From an uncultured Bacilli bacterium (GTDB lineage: Bacteria > Bacillota_I > Bacilli_A > RF39 > UBA660), in contig CALVRE010000008.1 in NCBI GenBank assembly GCA_944358455.1, positions 1 through 60,359 of the forward strand: a stretch of 60,359 nucleotides of DNA, written 5' to 3'. Position 1 is the first letter of the stretch; the number at the start of each line of letters is the position of its first letter. The notes beneath the pieces are model-generated. The model did no database searches. It was not told the DNA's origin and worked only from the letters and a program-made list of their open reading frames with translations. Of the stretch, positions 6,378 to 15,416 are shown piece after piece. The translations under genes and the position numbers were made by a program.

Positions 6378-8534
6378 ATGAAAGAGGAAATTATAAAAGA
6401 AATTAGTAATGATCTAAAAATTAAGGAATCTCAAGTAGAAGCTACTTTGTTTTTGTTAGAAGAAGGGAATACCATTCCTTTTATTGCTCGTTATCGAAAA
6501 GAAAAAACGGGATCTTTAGATGAAGAACAAATTAGAACAATTAGTGAGGTTTATGAATATCAAGTAAATCTTTTAAAACGTAAAGAAGATGTTATTCGCT
6601 TGATCGATGAAAAAGGACTTATGACGGACGAATTAAAGAGTCAGATTATGAATGCCACGAAGTTAGTGGAAGTAGAGGATTTGTATCGTCCTTATAAAGA
6701 AAAGAAAAAAACAAAAGCAACGGATGCGATCAATCAAGGATTGGAACCACTTGCTAAAATGATTATGTCATTTCCAATGGCAGGATCACTAGAAGAGATG
6801 GCACATAAATTTTTGAATGATAAAGTGAAAACAGTGGAAGATGCGATTACTGGTGCAAAGTATATCATTGCCGAATGGATTAGTGATAACGCATCTTATC
6901 GTAAGTGGATTCGCGTGAATACTTATTTGTATGGAACGATTACCAGTAAGAAAAAGAAAGATGCCGATGATCCAAATAAAATTTATGATATGTATTATGA
7001 CTATAGGGAAGCGATCAAGCATGTGAAACCTCATCGTGTACTTGCTTTAAATCGTGGAGAAAAGGAAAAAGTTTTGTCTGTTTCCATTTCTTTTGATACG
7101 AATAAAGTAATGGAGTATCTAGAGAAGAAATTGATCAAAAATCCTTCTTCTTTTGTTACGGATACGGTCAAAGATGCGATTCGTGATAGTTATAAAAGAT
7201 TGATCGAACCAAGTATCGAAAGAGAAATTCGAAGTGAACTCACCGAACGTTCTGAGGTAGTAGCAATCGATAATTTTGGTAAAAATTTGGAGAAATTACT
7301 CTTGCAACCACCGATGAAGGAAAAAATGGTATTGGGTTTCGATCCAGCCTTTCGAACTGGATGTAAGCTTGCTGTTATTGATAAGACAGGGAAAAAGATC
7401 GCTATCGAAGTGATTTATCCTCATGAGCCAGTAAATAAATATGAAGAAGCGAAGAAGAAAGTGTTAGATTTGATCGAACAATATAAAATTGATATCATTG
7501 CGATTGGAAATGGTACTGCATCCAGAGAGAGTGAAGCTTTTATAGCAGATGTGATAAAAGATGCTAAACGAAAAGTGGAATATGTGATCGTAAGTGAGGC
7601 AGGAGCCAGTGTCTACAGTGCAAGTAAACTTGCCATCGAAGAATTTCCAGATTTAACAGTCGAAAAAAGAAGTGCGATTAGTATTGGGAGAAGACTTCAA
7701 GATCCCCTTGCTGAACTTGTCAAAATTGATCCGAAAAGTATTGGAGTAGGACTTTATCAACATGATGTATCGAATAAGAAATTATCAGAGTCTTTAGATT
7801 TTGTCGTATCGAAAGCAGTGAATGCGGTAGGTGTTAATATTAATACGGCAAGTGCGGCATTACTTAGCTATGTTTCCGGTATTACCAAGAAAAACATCGA
7901 AAAGATATTAGAATATCGTAATGATAAAGGAAAAATTGAAAGTCGCGAAGAAATAAGACGTGTAAAGTTATTGGGAGATAAAACGTATGAACAGGCGATC
8001 GGTTTTTTACGAATCTTAGATGGGAAAAATATTTTAGATGCGACGGCTATCCATCCAGAAAGTTATGAAGCCACCTTAAAATTGTTACAGGAACTAGATT
8101 TGACGCTTCAAGATATTGGAACGGATAAGATGAAAGAATCTTTCAAGGATTTCGATATTACAAAATATAGTGAACGTTTGAATATCGATCATTATACATT
8201 GGAAGATATTGTAAAATCATTATTGAAACCAAACCGTGATCCGCGTGACGAGATGCCAAAACCGCTTCTTAGAAGTGATATTTTACATATCGAAGATTTA
8301 AAAGTAGGGATGAAATTACAAGGAACGGTTCGCAATGTTGTCGATTTTGGAGCATTTATCGATATTGGGCTTCATGATGATGGCCTTGCCCATATATCCA
8401 AATTATCCAATCATTATATTAAACATCCTACAGAAGTAGTAAATGTTGGCGATATCGTCGATTGTTATGTCTGTGATATTAATTTGGAAAAACAAAAGGT
8501 ATCACTATCGCTTTTAGAACCAAATAATGTCTAA
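6378..8534 (+). CDS. tex: Tex-family RNA-binding transcription accessory protein
   Basis: A 718-residue protein of normal Tex length. The N-terminal helical Tex domain begins at residue 1 (NTIPFIARYRKEKTGSLDE). A YqgF/RNase H-like domain follows around residues 315-440 (VLGFDPAFRTGCKLAVID), then helix-hairpin-helix repeats (~480-560, NTASAALLSYVSGI) and a C-terminal S1 domain (~637-715, GTVRNVVDFGAFIDIGLHDDGL). Tex is a cytoplasmic nucleic-acid-binding protein linked to transcription and RNA metabolism. The gene has an extended -10 (TGATATAAT, 6345-6353) and an AGAGG ribosome site, and is flanked by terminators, so it is probably monocistronic. Confidence 0.95.
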   Translation: MKEEIIKEISNDLKIKESQVEATLFLLEEGNTIPFIARYRKEKTGSLDEEQIRTISEVYEYQVNLLKRKEDVIRLIDEKGLMTDELKSQIMNATKLVEVEDLYRPYKEKKKTKATDAINQGLEPLAKMIMSFPMAGSLEEMAHKFLNDKVKTVEDAITGAKYIIAEWISDNASYRKWIRVNTYLYGTITSKKKKDADDPNKIYDMYYDYREAIKHVKPHRVLALNRGEKEKVLSVSISFDTNKVMEYLEKKLIKNPSSFVTDTVKDAIRDSYKRLIEPSIEREIRSELTERSEVVAIDNFGKNLEKLLLQPPMKEKMVLGFDPAFRTGCKLAVIDKTGKKIAIEVIYPHEPVNKYEEAKKKVLDLIEQYKIDIIAIGNGTASRESEAFIADVIKDAKRKVEYVIVSEAGASVYSASKLAIEEFPDLTVEKRSAISIGRRLQDPLAELVKIDPKSIGVGLYQHDVSNKKLSESLDFVVSKAVNAVGVNINTASAALLSYVSGITKKNIEKILEYRNDKGKIESREEIRRVKLLGDKTYEQAIGFLRILDGKNILDATAIHPESYEATLKLLQELDLTLQDIGTDKMKESFKDFDITKYSERLNIDHYTLEDIVKSLLKPNRDPRDEMPKPLLRSDILHIEDLKVGMKLQGTVRNVVDFGAFIDIGLHDDGLAHISKLSNHYIKHPTEVVNVGDIVDCYVCDINLEKQKVSLSLLEPNNV

Positions 8535-8539
8535 AAGAA

Positions 8540-8572
8540 AAATATCAGTTGCCAAAAAACTGATATTTTTTA
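8540..8572 (+). terminator. Terminator of tex
   Basis: The stem AAATATCAGTT / AACTGATATTT is followed by Ts. Confidence 0.85.
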
Positions 8573-8651
8573 TTGGTTCCATAATTTCCCATATTTTTTC
8601 CCTAATCTCAACACATTTATTTTATATACTGATATTGTCAGGAGGTGATAG

Positions 8652-8675
8652 ATGACGAAAATGATAAACGAATAA
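8652..8675 (+). other. Tiny seven-codon reading frame behind a perfect Shine-Dalgarno
   Basis: AGGAGGTGAT at 8640-8649, a full match to the 16S anti-SD, precedes ATG and only seven codons (MTKMINE). A second minimal frame, MLEI (8754-8768), follows GGTGGTGAG. Either could be a leader peptide for the two-component system or the remains of a lost gene. A TATACT -10 for the regulator lies after both (near 8781), so a leader role is uncertain. The rest of 8573-8803 shows nothing recognisable. Confidence 0.3.
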
Positions 8676-8803
8676 GACTTGAAAATAACAATTAATGTAA
8701 ATAAAACAAATACACTCCTAAAAATGTTCTTTAATGAAAGAAGGGTGGTGAGAATGCTAGAAATATGAGCGAAATAGTGTTATACTAAATGCGAGGTGTA
8801 AGC

Positions 8804-9463
8804 ATGTACAAGATTTGTTTAGTAGAAGACGAAGAGATGTTAAACAACTTAATCAAATCCTATTTAGAACGCGCAGGCTATGAAGTGGTTAACTTCTTTA
8901 ATGGAGAGGACGCATATGACTATATAGGAAAAGAAGAAGTTCATCTATGGATACTAGATATTATGTTAGGTGATACAATTAGTGGTTATGATCTAATTAA
9001 AAAAATTCGTGAGATCGATCAAAAAGTTCCAGTTATTTTTACATCAGCGAGAGATCAAGATCTGGACAAAATTATTGGTTTAGAATTAGGAAGTGATGAC
9101 TATATTACAAAACCATATTCACCAAAGGAACTAGTGCTTAGATGCAACAATATGATTAAGCGTGTATATATGCCAAGTAGCGAGAAGATGAAGTATGAAA
9201 CATATGAAATCGATATCGATAAACGAATGGTATATGAGAATGGAAAAGAAATTAGTCTTACAACTTTAGAATATGATTTGTTATTGATGTTTTTGAATAA
9301 TCGTAATAAGTCATTCAGTCGAGATGAAATATTAAAAAACATCTGGGGAGAAGATTATTTTGGTAGTGACAGAGTAGTAGATGATCTAGTAAGACGTCTT
9401 CGTAAGAAGATGAAAAATGTCCATATTAATACACTATATGGATTTGGGTATCGATTAATTTGA
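8804..9463 (+). CDS. OmpR/PhoB-family response regulator
   Basis: A 219-residue regulator. The receiver domain (residues 1-~118) has acidic residues E8, D9 and E10, phosphoacceptor Asp52 in WILDIML, and a conserved Lys in YITKPYSPKEL. The C-terminal winged-helix DNA-binding domain spans ~130-219 and ends in NTLYGFGYRL. The ATG at 8804 is preferred over an upstream ATG at 8789 because GAGGTG (8792-8797) is well spaced to it. Its stop overlaps the kinase start (TTGA), implying coupled expression. The target genes are unknown. Confidence 0.92.
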   Translation: MYKICLVEDEEMLNNLIKSYLERAGYEVVNFFNGEDAYDYIGKEEVHLWILDIMLGDTISGYDLIKKIREIDQKVPVIFTSARDQDLDKIIGLELGSDDYITKPYSPKELVLRCNNMIKRVYMPSSEKMKYETYEIDIDKRMVYENGKEISLTTLEYDLLLMFLNNRNKSFSRDEILKNIWGEDYFGSDRVVDDLVRRLRKKMKNVHINTLYGFGYRLI

Positions 9464-10725
9464 GACCATTAGAGCAAAATCTATTCCGTCAATTAATTTC
9501 TATAGCCGTCATTATGTGTGGAATTATTTTCCTAAGCTTAGGAATCCTACTGCCTAAGGTACTTTTGCCGGTATATGAGAAAAATATTTACCAATATTTA
9601 AAACAACCACTTGAATTGCTTCGTTATGATATAGATGACGATGAAATAGCAAGTGATGTCGCATATCTTTATATTACCTCTGATGGTGAAATTATTGCTT
9701 CAGACAATTTCGAAACTGTTATCAAATCGACTCCTAAACAAGTCGTTGCGAAGATAGATGATGAATACGGTAAGTTTACTTACTTAGGTAAAACTTATTA
9801 CTATAATACCTCTTATAGTCATTATGTTAGTAAAGTATCCCTTACCAACGACCAGTACATCACAAGTATGAAACAAGATGTACTCTATACTATATTTCCT
9901 ATTTTGTTAATTACTCTCTTACTTATATCTGGACTGATTATTTGGTGGTCTAGACGATTAGTCAAAAAAATTGAAAGACTGAAGGAAAAAGTTGATAATT
10001 TATCGAATGATGATTATGTCGATAATTATAACTATGTTATGGATGACGAATTAAAAGCTCTTAGTGAAGCAATTGATAATATGAAAGCAACTTTGAAAGA
10101 GCAAGAAGAATATAAAAATCAAATGTACCAAAATATATCCCATGATTTCAAGACTCCTCTCACGGTGATAAAATCGTACATCGAAGCGGTCGATGACGGG
10201 GTACAGGATAAAGAACAAGCTTTGGCGGTAATTCGGGAACAAGTAGATAAATTAGAATTAAAAGTACACTCCTTACTATATTTAAATAAATTGAATTATA
10301 TAAAAGATTCTGATCAATATCGCCAGGAGCAAATTGATGTGACGGAAGTCATTCGTACTTCAGTAGATAAATTTAAAATTCAACGACCAGAACTCACTTG
10401 GGAAATTCATATTGAAGATAAAAAAACGATCTTTAATGGTTCCCTTGATATGTGGGAAGCAATTGTCGATAATTTGTTAGGTAATTTTATTCGTTATGCG
10501 GATAAAAAAATCAAGGTTACAATTAAGAACGGGAAAATAACTTTTTACAACGATGGTCCTAATATCGATCCAAATATTCTCGATGATATTTTCACTCCCT
10601 ATAAAAAAGGTATCAAAGGGCAATTTGGATTGGGACTTTCCATTGTAAAGAAAACGGTTGCTTTGGTCGGTTATGAAATAACTGTCAAAAATGAAAAGAA
10701 AGGTGTCAGTTTTATGATAAAATAA
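9460..10725 (+). CDS. Membrane sensor histidine kinase, partner of the adjacent regulator
   Basis: A 421-residue kinase with a TM helix at ~12-33 and an extracellular sensor loop at ~34-140 rich in Y and D without a recognised domain. TM2 (~146-165), a HAMP-like linker and a dimerisation/phosphoacceptor helix with His228 (NISHDFKTPLTVIKSY) follow. The HATPase domain ends with GLGLSIVKKTVALVGY. The TTG start overlaps the regulator stop. It would autophosphorylate on His228 and pass phosphate to Asp52 of the regulator. The signal is not evident. Confidence 0.92.
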   Translation: MRPLEQNLFRQLISIAVIMCGIIFLSLGILLPKVLLPVYEKNIYQYLKQPLELLRYDIDDDEIASDVAYLYITSDGEIIASDNFETVIKSTPKQVVAKIDDEYGKFTYLGKTYYYNTSYSHYVSKVSLTNDQYITSMKQDVLYTIFPILLITLLLISGLIIWWSRRLVKKIERLKEKVDNLSNDDYVDNYNYVMDDELKALSEAIDNMKATLKEQEEYKNQMYQNISHDFKTPLTVIKSYIEAVDDGVQDKEQALAVIREQVDKLELKVHSLLYLNKLNYIKDSDQYRQEQIDVTEVIRTSVDKFKIQRPELTWEIHIEDKKTIFNGSLDMWEAIVDNLLGNFIRYADKKIKVTIKNGKITFYNDGPNIDPNILDDIFTPYKKGIKGQFGLGLSIVKKTVALVGYEITVKNEKKGVSFMIK

Positions 10726-10764
10726 AGAACTCTTTATACTTCGGTATAAGGGGTTCTTTTTTTG
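10725..10764 (+). terminator. Terminator of the two-component operon
   Basis: A long stem (AAGAACTCTTTATAC / GTATAAGGGGTTCTT) capped by a TTCG tetraloop is followed by Ts. Confidence 0.9.
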
Positions 10765-10824
10765 CTTTTTGATACTTTACAAAAAAACGATTATTGTTAT
10801 AAAATAATAAATAAAGGTGAGAAT

Positions 10825-11466
10825 ATGAATAAAACTGAGAAAAGAGAAGTTGATCTCTATTATTATGAACATGCATTAGAAAAAGAGGGATTAACATATA
10901 TTGGTGGGGTAGATGAGGTGGGAAGAGGACCTCTGATTGGTCCCGTCGTGACGGCATGTTGCGTTTTACCCACCAACTTTGAATGCCCTGGACTTACCGA
11001 TTCCAAAAAATTAAGTGAGAAAAAACGTAATCAGTATTACGAATATATCAAGGAACATGCGGTTGCTTACGGAATTGGTCAATGTAGTCCAGAAGAAATC
11101 GATCAATATAATATTTATGAAGCTTCACGAATTGCCATGATAAGAGCAATCGAAGAGGTACGAAAACAAGTCCCTTTAGAACATGTATTAGTGGATGCAA
11201 TGCCACTTGATTTGGATATTCCCACGACCTCGATCATCAAAGGAGATGCGAAAAGCATCAGTATTGCTGCAGCCAGTGTTCTTGCGAAGGTAACGAGAGA
11301 TCAAATGATGTATGAATTAGACGAGAAGTATCCACAATATGGCTTTGGGAAACATAAAGGATATCCCACTAAAGCACATATTGAGGCAATTCATAAGTAT
11401 GGATTAATTGATGGTTATCGGAAGACTTATGGACCAGTAAAGGAGGTAAAGAATGAAAATTTTTAG
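10825..11466 (+). CDS. rnhB: Ribonuclease HII
   Basis: A 213-residue RNase HII that removes ribonucleotides from DNA and RNA primers. The signature GGVDEVGRGPLIGPVV (residues ~26-41) supplies the first Asp-Glu catalytic pair. LTDSKKLSEKKR and VLVDAMPLD carry further conserved residues, with the usual C-terminal YGFGKHKGYPTKAH. The ATG at 10825 is chosen for its AAAGGTGAG ribosome site; longer in-frame versions would start inside the upstream terminator. The metallo-hydrolase gene follows after 18 bases. Confidence 0.93.
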   Translation: MNKTEKREVDLYYYEHALEKEGLTYIGGVDEVGRGPLIGPVVTACCVLPTNFECPGLTDSKKLSEKKRNQYYEYIKEHAVAYGIGQCSPEEIDQYNIYEASRIAMIRAIEEVRKQVPLEHVLVDAMPLDLDIPTTSIIKGDAKSISIAAASVLAKVTRDQMMYELDEKYPQYGFGKHKGYPTKAHIEAIHKYGLIDGYRKTYGPVKEVKNENF

Positions 11467-11484
11467 AAGGAGAGGTTTTAGATT

Positions 11485-12012
11485 ATGCAGATACAGAGGA
11501 TAAAAGTAGGCTTACTTCAAACCAATTGTTATTTGTTAGAGAAAAATAACCAATTGATCGTCATTGATCCGGGAGATGAGAAAGAAAAGATATTAGCGGA
11601 AGTGAAGGGTCGTGAAGTGTTAGCTGTGCTTCTTACTCATCGTCATTTTGATCATATCGGTGCACTCTCTATTTTTCCCAATATCCCCATTTATGAATAT
11701 CAAAATTTAGAAGAAAAAGAGTATCACGTTGGCCCATTTGTTTTTCAAGTTCTCTATACACCTGGTCATACATTGGATTCTGTCACGTATTATTTTCAAA
11801 AAGAAGAAGTAATGTTTACTGGTGATTTTTTGTTTCATGAAGATATTGGCAGAACCGATTTGGAAGGTGGCAGTATTCATGATATGAAAGTTAGTCTTCA
11901 AAAAATGAAGCAATATCCTGAAAATATTCGTCTTTTTCCAGGTCACGAAGAAGATACGACGCTTGCCCATGAATTACAATATAATAATGCTTTTCAAATG
12001 TTGGAATATTAA
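11485..12012 (+). CDS. Metallo-beta-lactamase-fold hydrolase (glyoxalase II-like)
   Basis: A 175-residue cytoplasmic hydrolase. The zinc site is seen as LTHRHFDHIGAL (HxHxDH), a later His in YTPGHTLDS, an Asp in FTGDFLF, and a final His in PGHEEDT. This is the compact form of the family, without the C-terminal substrate domain of true glyoxalase II, so the thioester substrate is unknown. AGGAGAGG lies before the ATG. It is co-transcribed with rnhB and ends at a terminator shared with the convergent DUF1540 gene. Confidence 0.85.
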   Translation: MQIQRIKVGLLQTNCYLLEKNNQLIVIDPGDEKEKILAEVKGREVLAVLLTHRHFDHIGALSIFPNIPIYEYQNLEEKEYHVGPFVFQVLYTPGHTLDSVTYYFQKEEVMFTGDFLFHEDIGRTDLEGGSIHDMKVSLQKMKQYPENIRLFPGHEEDTTLAHELQYNNAFQMLEY

Positions 12013-12045
12013 AAAAGGATAAGTTATCTCTTACCCTTTTTTCTT
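12013..12045. terminator. Shared terminator between convergent genes
   Basis: An A-rich arm with AAAGGATAAG pairs imperfectly with CTTACCCTTT, with T and A runs on either side. It can serve both strands. Confidence 0.55.
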
Positions 12046-12209
12046 TTTATTTTACATTTATAGCTATCACACATCGTCGATTCTTTTTCATCTTCTGGAC
12101 TACAAAGACAAATTTTTATTTTTTCTAACTTACAATAATCGATTTTTGCATCATTATATTCACAATCGTGAACAGTACATTTGATACAGCGATTGAAATC
12201 TCCTTCCAT
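12024..12209 (-). CDS. DUF1540 cysteine-rich small protein
   Basis: A 61-residue protein with eight cysteines, including CIKCTVHDCEYN and a later CKLEKIKICLC, matching the DUF1540 pattern common in Firmicutes. The spacing suggests metal binding (zinc or iron). No function is established that can be read from sequence. It is a lone minus-strand gene between two plus-strand operons. Confidence 0.75.
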   Translation of the reverse strand: MEGDFNRCIKCTVHDCEYNDAKIDYCKLEKIKICLCSPEDEKESTMCDSYKCKIKRKKGKR

Positions 12210-12296
12210 ATGATCACCCTAGTTCTATTATCCACTAGAATGTCAATTTTATTCATAGAAAGAGAATTCTTTTCATAAGATGTATGGGTGATAAAA

Positions 12297-13196
12297 ATGG
12301 ACAAGATCGTAGGAATTCCTCGCAGTTTTCTTTATTATGATCATCATATTCTATGGGAAACCTTCTTATCAGAATTACGTATTCCTTATATAGTAAGTCC
12401 AAAGACAAATGAGCAAATCATGCGTTTTGGACAACAGGATAGTCATGATGAAATGTGTCTTTCTTTGAAAAATTATTTAGGGCATGTACATTACTTAGAA
12501 GATAAATGTGACTATTTACTGGTACCACGAGTGGATAATTATGGCCTTTATAATCAAACTTGTACCAACTTCCTTGCACTTTATGATATCGTACACAATG
12601 TGACAAATAAACCTATCTTAAATTATAATATCGATTATTGTCATGGGGATACAGAATGGAAAGGATTTTTAAAAATGGGATTAGAACTAGGTAAAAAGCG
12701 AGCAGAAATTAAAGACGCGTACCACCATGCCAAGGAAAAAGAAAAGGAATATTATGATCATTTGATTGGGGCGAATTATAATGCTTTAAATAATTCGAAA
12801 CCACGAATTTTAATAATTGCCCATAATTATGTTCTCTACGATGAAATGATTGGACTGCCGATCACAAACATGTTTCAGAAAATGGGGGCAACCATTATTG
12901 ATGCGAATTTGTTTGATCAAAAAGTCGCATTGAGAGAAAGTAGAAGGATTAGTTCAGGATTATATTGGGATACCAGTAGAAAACTCGTAGGAGCAATCCC
13001 TATTGTCGAACATAATATTGATGGCATTGTCTTTTTGTCAAGTTTTCCTTGTGGCCTTGATTCCTTAGTAAATGAATTAGTAATGCGCAAAATAAAAAAA
13101 CCATATTTAAATTTAGTAGTAGATGACATTTCTTCTCTAACTGGTATGGAAACGAGAATAGAAAGTTTTATGGATATTTTAAATGTCAAAATATAA
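12297..13196 (+). CDS. CoA-dehydratase-activase-related protein (DUF2229 / HgdB-like), part 1
   Basis: A ~299-residue protein beginning MDKIVGIPRSFLYYDH. It resembles the DUF2229 segment found in large 2-hydroxyacyl-CoA dehydratase activases, with conserved Cys and Lys in EMCLSLKNYLGH and a C-terminal VNELVMRKIKKPYL...DDISS...GMETRIESF block. Start 12297 (ATG) fits the GGGTG ribosome site; a GTG at 12288 is the alternative. It overlaps the next gene by 14 bases. Many Firmicutes carry these parts as one ~1,400-residue protein, whereas here they are three genes. The substrate is unknown. Confidence 0.7.
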   Translation: MDKIVGIPRSFLYYDHHILWETFLSELRIPYIVSPKTNEQIMRFGQQDSHDEMCLSLKNYLGHVHYLEDKCDYLLVPRVDNYGLYNQTCTNFLALYDIVHNVTNKPILNYNIDYCHGDTEWKGFLKMGLELGKKRAEIKDAYHHAKEKEKEYYDHLIGANYNALNNSKPRILIIAHNYVLYDEMIGLPITNMFQKMGATIIDANLFDQKVALRESRRISSGLYWDTSRKLVGAIPIVEHNIDGIVFLSSFPCGLDSLVNELVMRKIKKPYLNLVVDDISSLTGMETRIESFMDILNVKI

Positions 13197-14274
13197 AATA
13201 TCATTTCCCCATATGGCGGATTACTATGTTCCTGTGCGTTACTTACTGTCTCATTTAATGGAAGATGCCGAAATTATGGTCGCACCACCGATTACATCGA
13301 AAACGATCGAACTAGGAAGTAAATATAGTCCCGATTTCCTTTGCACCCCATTCAAATATACGTTAGGTACGATTATAGAAGCATTAGAATGTGGAGCGAA
13401 TGTAATCGTTCAAGCAGGTGGTGGTTGTAGGTATGGTTACTATAGTGAATTACAAATAGAAATCTTAAAAGAGTTAGGATATGACTTTACTTATTTGAAT
13501 CTCGTTAGTTGTGGTAAAACTGATATCAAAAAAATATATCAGATGGCAAAAAAATTAAATCCTCATTTTTCCGTTTTAAAAGCATGTTATTATGGATTTA
13601 TTACGATAAAAATGGTGAAATATATGGATCAGATCGATCATATTATTCGTGAGAACATTGGATTTGAAGTCAAAGAAAACAGTTTTATACATTTAAAACA
13701 AGAAATGTTAGAGCATTTTTCGCAAGTTAAAACTTATAGAGAACTATTTTCTCTTTATCACCAATATAAAAAGAAATTTTTAAATTTAGAAATAAAAAAA
13801 CCGAAAGATTATTTTAAAGTAGGAATGATTGGGGAACTATATACAATTATGGAACCATTTGCCAATTATCAACTAGAATATGAACTTGCTAAGTTTGGAA
13901 TAGCGATTAAACGATATACGAATGTTCAATATTTATTGTTTGAGAAAAAACATGAAATTAAAAAGTTGTTGAGGCAAACAAGCGATTACATTAAATATAA
14001 AATGGGAGCCGATGCCAGTGATAATATTGCCCGCGCTAAATACTTTTGTACTCACCATTATGATGGTATCATTCATATAAAATCTAGTTTTTGTACTCCA
14101 GAAATAGGCGCCATGCCAGTGATTTCTAAAGTATGTAGTGATTATCAAGTACCAGTTTTATTTTTTAGTTTTGATGCAAATACAAGTGAAGTGGGAATTC
14201 GAACGAGAATTGAAGCTTTTTATGATATGTTAGAAATGAGGAGAGAGTATGAAAAAAGCATATCTCGGAATTGA
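13183..14274 (+). CDS. CoA-dehydratase-activase-related protein (DUF2229 / HgdB-like), part 2
   Basis: A 363-residue protein related in layout to the preceding one. It has DFLCTPFKYTLGTIIEALECGANVI near the start, with Cys in place for a possible Fe-S cluster, a GGGCRYGYYSELQ motif, and a C-terminal VGIRTRIEAFYDML block like that of part 1. It overlaps the activase gene by 26 bases. It likely acts in the same complex, receiving an electron from the ATP-driven activase for a radical CoA-type reaction. That role is inferred from family context. Confidence 0.7.
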   Translation: MSKYKISFPHMADYYVPVRYLLSHLMEDAEIMVAPPITSKTIELGSKYSPDFLCTPFKYTLGTIIEALECGANVIVQAGGGCRYGYYSELQIEILKELGYDFTYLNLVSCGKTDIKKIYQMAKKLNPHFSVLKACYYGFITIKMVKYMDQIDHIIRENIGFEVKENSFIHLKQEMLEHFSQVKTYRELFSLYHQYKKKFLNLEIKKPKDYFKVGMIGELYTIMEPFANYQLEYELAKFGIAIKRYTNVQYLLFEKKHEIKKLLRQTSDYIKYKMGADASDNIARAKYFCTHHYDGIIHIKSSFCTPEIGAMPVISKVCSDYQVPVLFFSFDANTSEVGIRTRIEAFYDMLEMRREYEKSISRN

Positions 14275-15193
14275 TATTGGATCGATTTCAACCAAAGGAG
14301 TTGTCATTGATAGCGATTATCATCTTTTGGCTAGTGATTATATATGGACGGAAGGAGATCCTGTTCAAGCTGTTCGGACCTTGATCGATTCGTTAAAAGA
14401 ACAATTATCAGATGATATTGAAATTCATGGTATTGGTACAACTGGAAGTGCTCGCAAACTAATTGGTCTTATGTTAGATGCTAATGTTGTAAAAAATGAA
14501 ATTACCGCTCATGCAGTAGGAACAAAGGCCTTTTATCCCGATGTCCGAACCATTTTAGAGATTGGAGGACAAGACTCTAAAATGATATTATTAAATCATG
14601 GTGTCGTGGTCGATTATGCCATGAATACATTGTGTGCAGCAGGAACGGGAGCATTCCTTTCTAGTCAGGCCAAGAGGCTAGGAGTACCCATCGAAGAATT
14701 TGGAAAACTTGCTCTAACGAGTAAACATCCCGTTAAAATTGCCGCACGTTGTACGGTGTTTGCCGAATCTGACCTCATTCATAAAGCACAAGTGGGATAT
14801 CCAAAAGAAGATATCGTAGCCGGATTATGTAGAAGCATTGTTCTCAATTATTTAAATAATGTAGGAAAAGGAAAGAAAATTATGGGACCGGTTGTCTTCC
14901 AAGGCGGTGTTTCGAAAAATATAGGCGTTGTCAAACAGTTTGAAGAAGTATTGAAAGAGCCGATTATAGTAGATCCAAATAGTCATTTGATGGGAGCAAT
15001 TGGCATTGCGATTCTATCTTCTAAACAAGCTAGAGATAACATATATCCATTGGAATTCAAAAACATTACATTTGAAACAAAAGGAAGAGAATGTGAACAT
15101 TGTTCCAATCATTGTGAAATATTAAATATTTATAAAAATCAAAAGTTGATCGATACATGGGGAAATAAGTGCCCAAGAGGATTACAGGTGTAA
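14249..15193 (+). CDS. BcrAD/BadF/HgdC-type ATPase (2-hydroxyacyl-CoA dehydratase activator)
   Basis: A 314-residue ASKHA-fold ATPase starting with LGIDIGSISTKGVVID (phosphate 1 motif). The second nucleotide motif is ILEIGGQDSKMI. Two conserved cysteines, in TLCAAGTGAF and AARCTVFAESD, should bridge a [4Fe-4S] cluster between two subunits. VVFQGGVSKN is the adenosine motif. A C-terminal CEHCSNHCEI cluster adds extra Cys. Homologues hydrolyse ATP to push one electron onto a dehydratase partner. No obvious fermentation dehydratase is next door, so the physiological target is open. Confidence 0.88.
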   Translation: MKKAYLGIDIGSISTKGVVIDSDYHLLASDYIWTEGDPVQAVRTLIDSLKEQLSDDIEIHGIGTTGSARKLIGLMLDANVVKNEITAHAVGTKAFYPDVRTILEIGGQDSKMILLNHGVVVDYAMNTLCAAGTGAFLSSQAKRLGVPIEEFGKLALTSKHPVKIAARCTVFAESDLIHKAQVGYPKEDIVAGLCRSIVLNYLNNVGKGKKIMGPVVFQGGVSKNIGVVKQFEEVLKEPIIVDPNSHLMGAIGIAILSSKQARDNIYPLEFKNITFETKGRECEHCSNHCEILNIYKNQKLIDTWGNKCPRGLQV

Positions 15194-15222
15194 AAGAAAT
15201 GTAAGATACATTTCTTTTTTTT
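15192..15222 (+). terminator. Terminator of the activase operon
   Basis: The stem AAAGAAATGTA / TACATTTCTTT is followed by Ts. Confidence 0.85.
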
Positions 15223-15290
15223 ATTATTTTTGTCGTTGATTGATATTAGAAATAGTTGAAAATAATCAAATGATGAAAGTAGGAGAGAAG

Positions 15291-15405
15291 ATGAAGAAAC
15301 ATGAATTGAATTAGTAATCGGTATTGTCATATCGTGCTAATAGCTTTAATTGCAACACCATTAGTTATGAATAAATTAAAAAGTTCAAAAAAACATACTA
15401 GCTAA
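15291..15405 (+). pseudogene. Decayed prepilin N-terminus
   Basis: An AGGAGAG ribosome site and ATGAAGAAA start resemble the two intact prepilin genes. After seven codons (MKKHELN) there is a stop, but the other frames continue the pilin pattern: IELVIGIVI in one frame, then LIALIATPLVMNKLKSSKKH in another. This aligns with the 528-2537 leader helix (ALIAVPLVMN). At least two indels separate the pieces, and no pilin body follows, only the sigK terminator. Confidence 0.7.
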
Positions 15406-15416
15406 TTAGTATGCTT
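15384..15416 (-). terminator. Terminator of sigK
   Basis: Read on the minus strand, GCATACTA / TAGTATG forms a stem followed by a T run. It overlaps the end of the prepilin relic. Confidence 0.7.
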
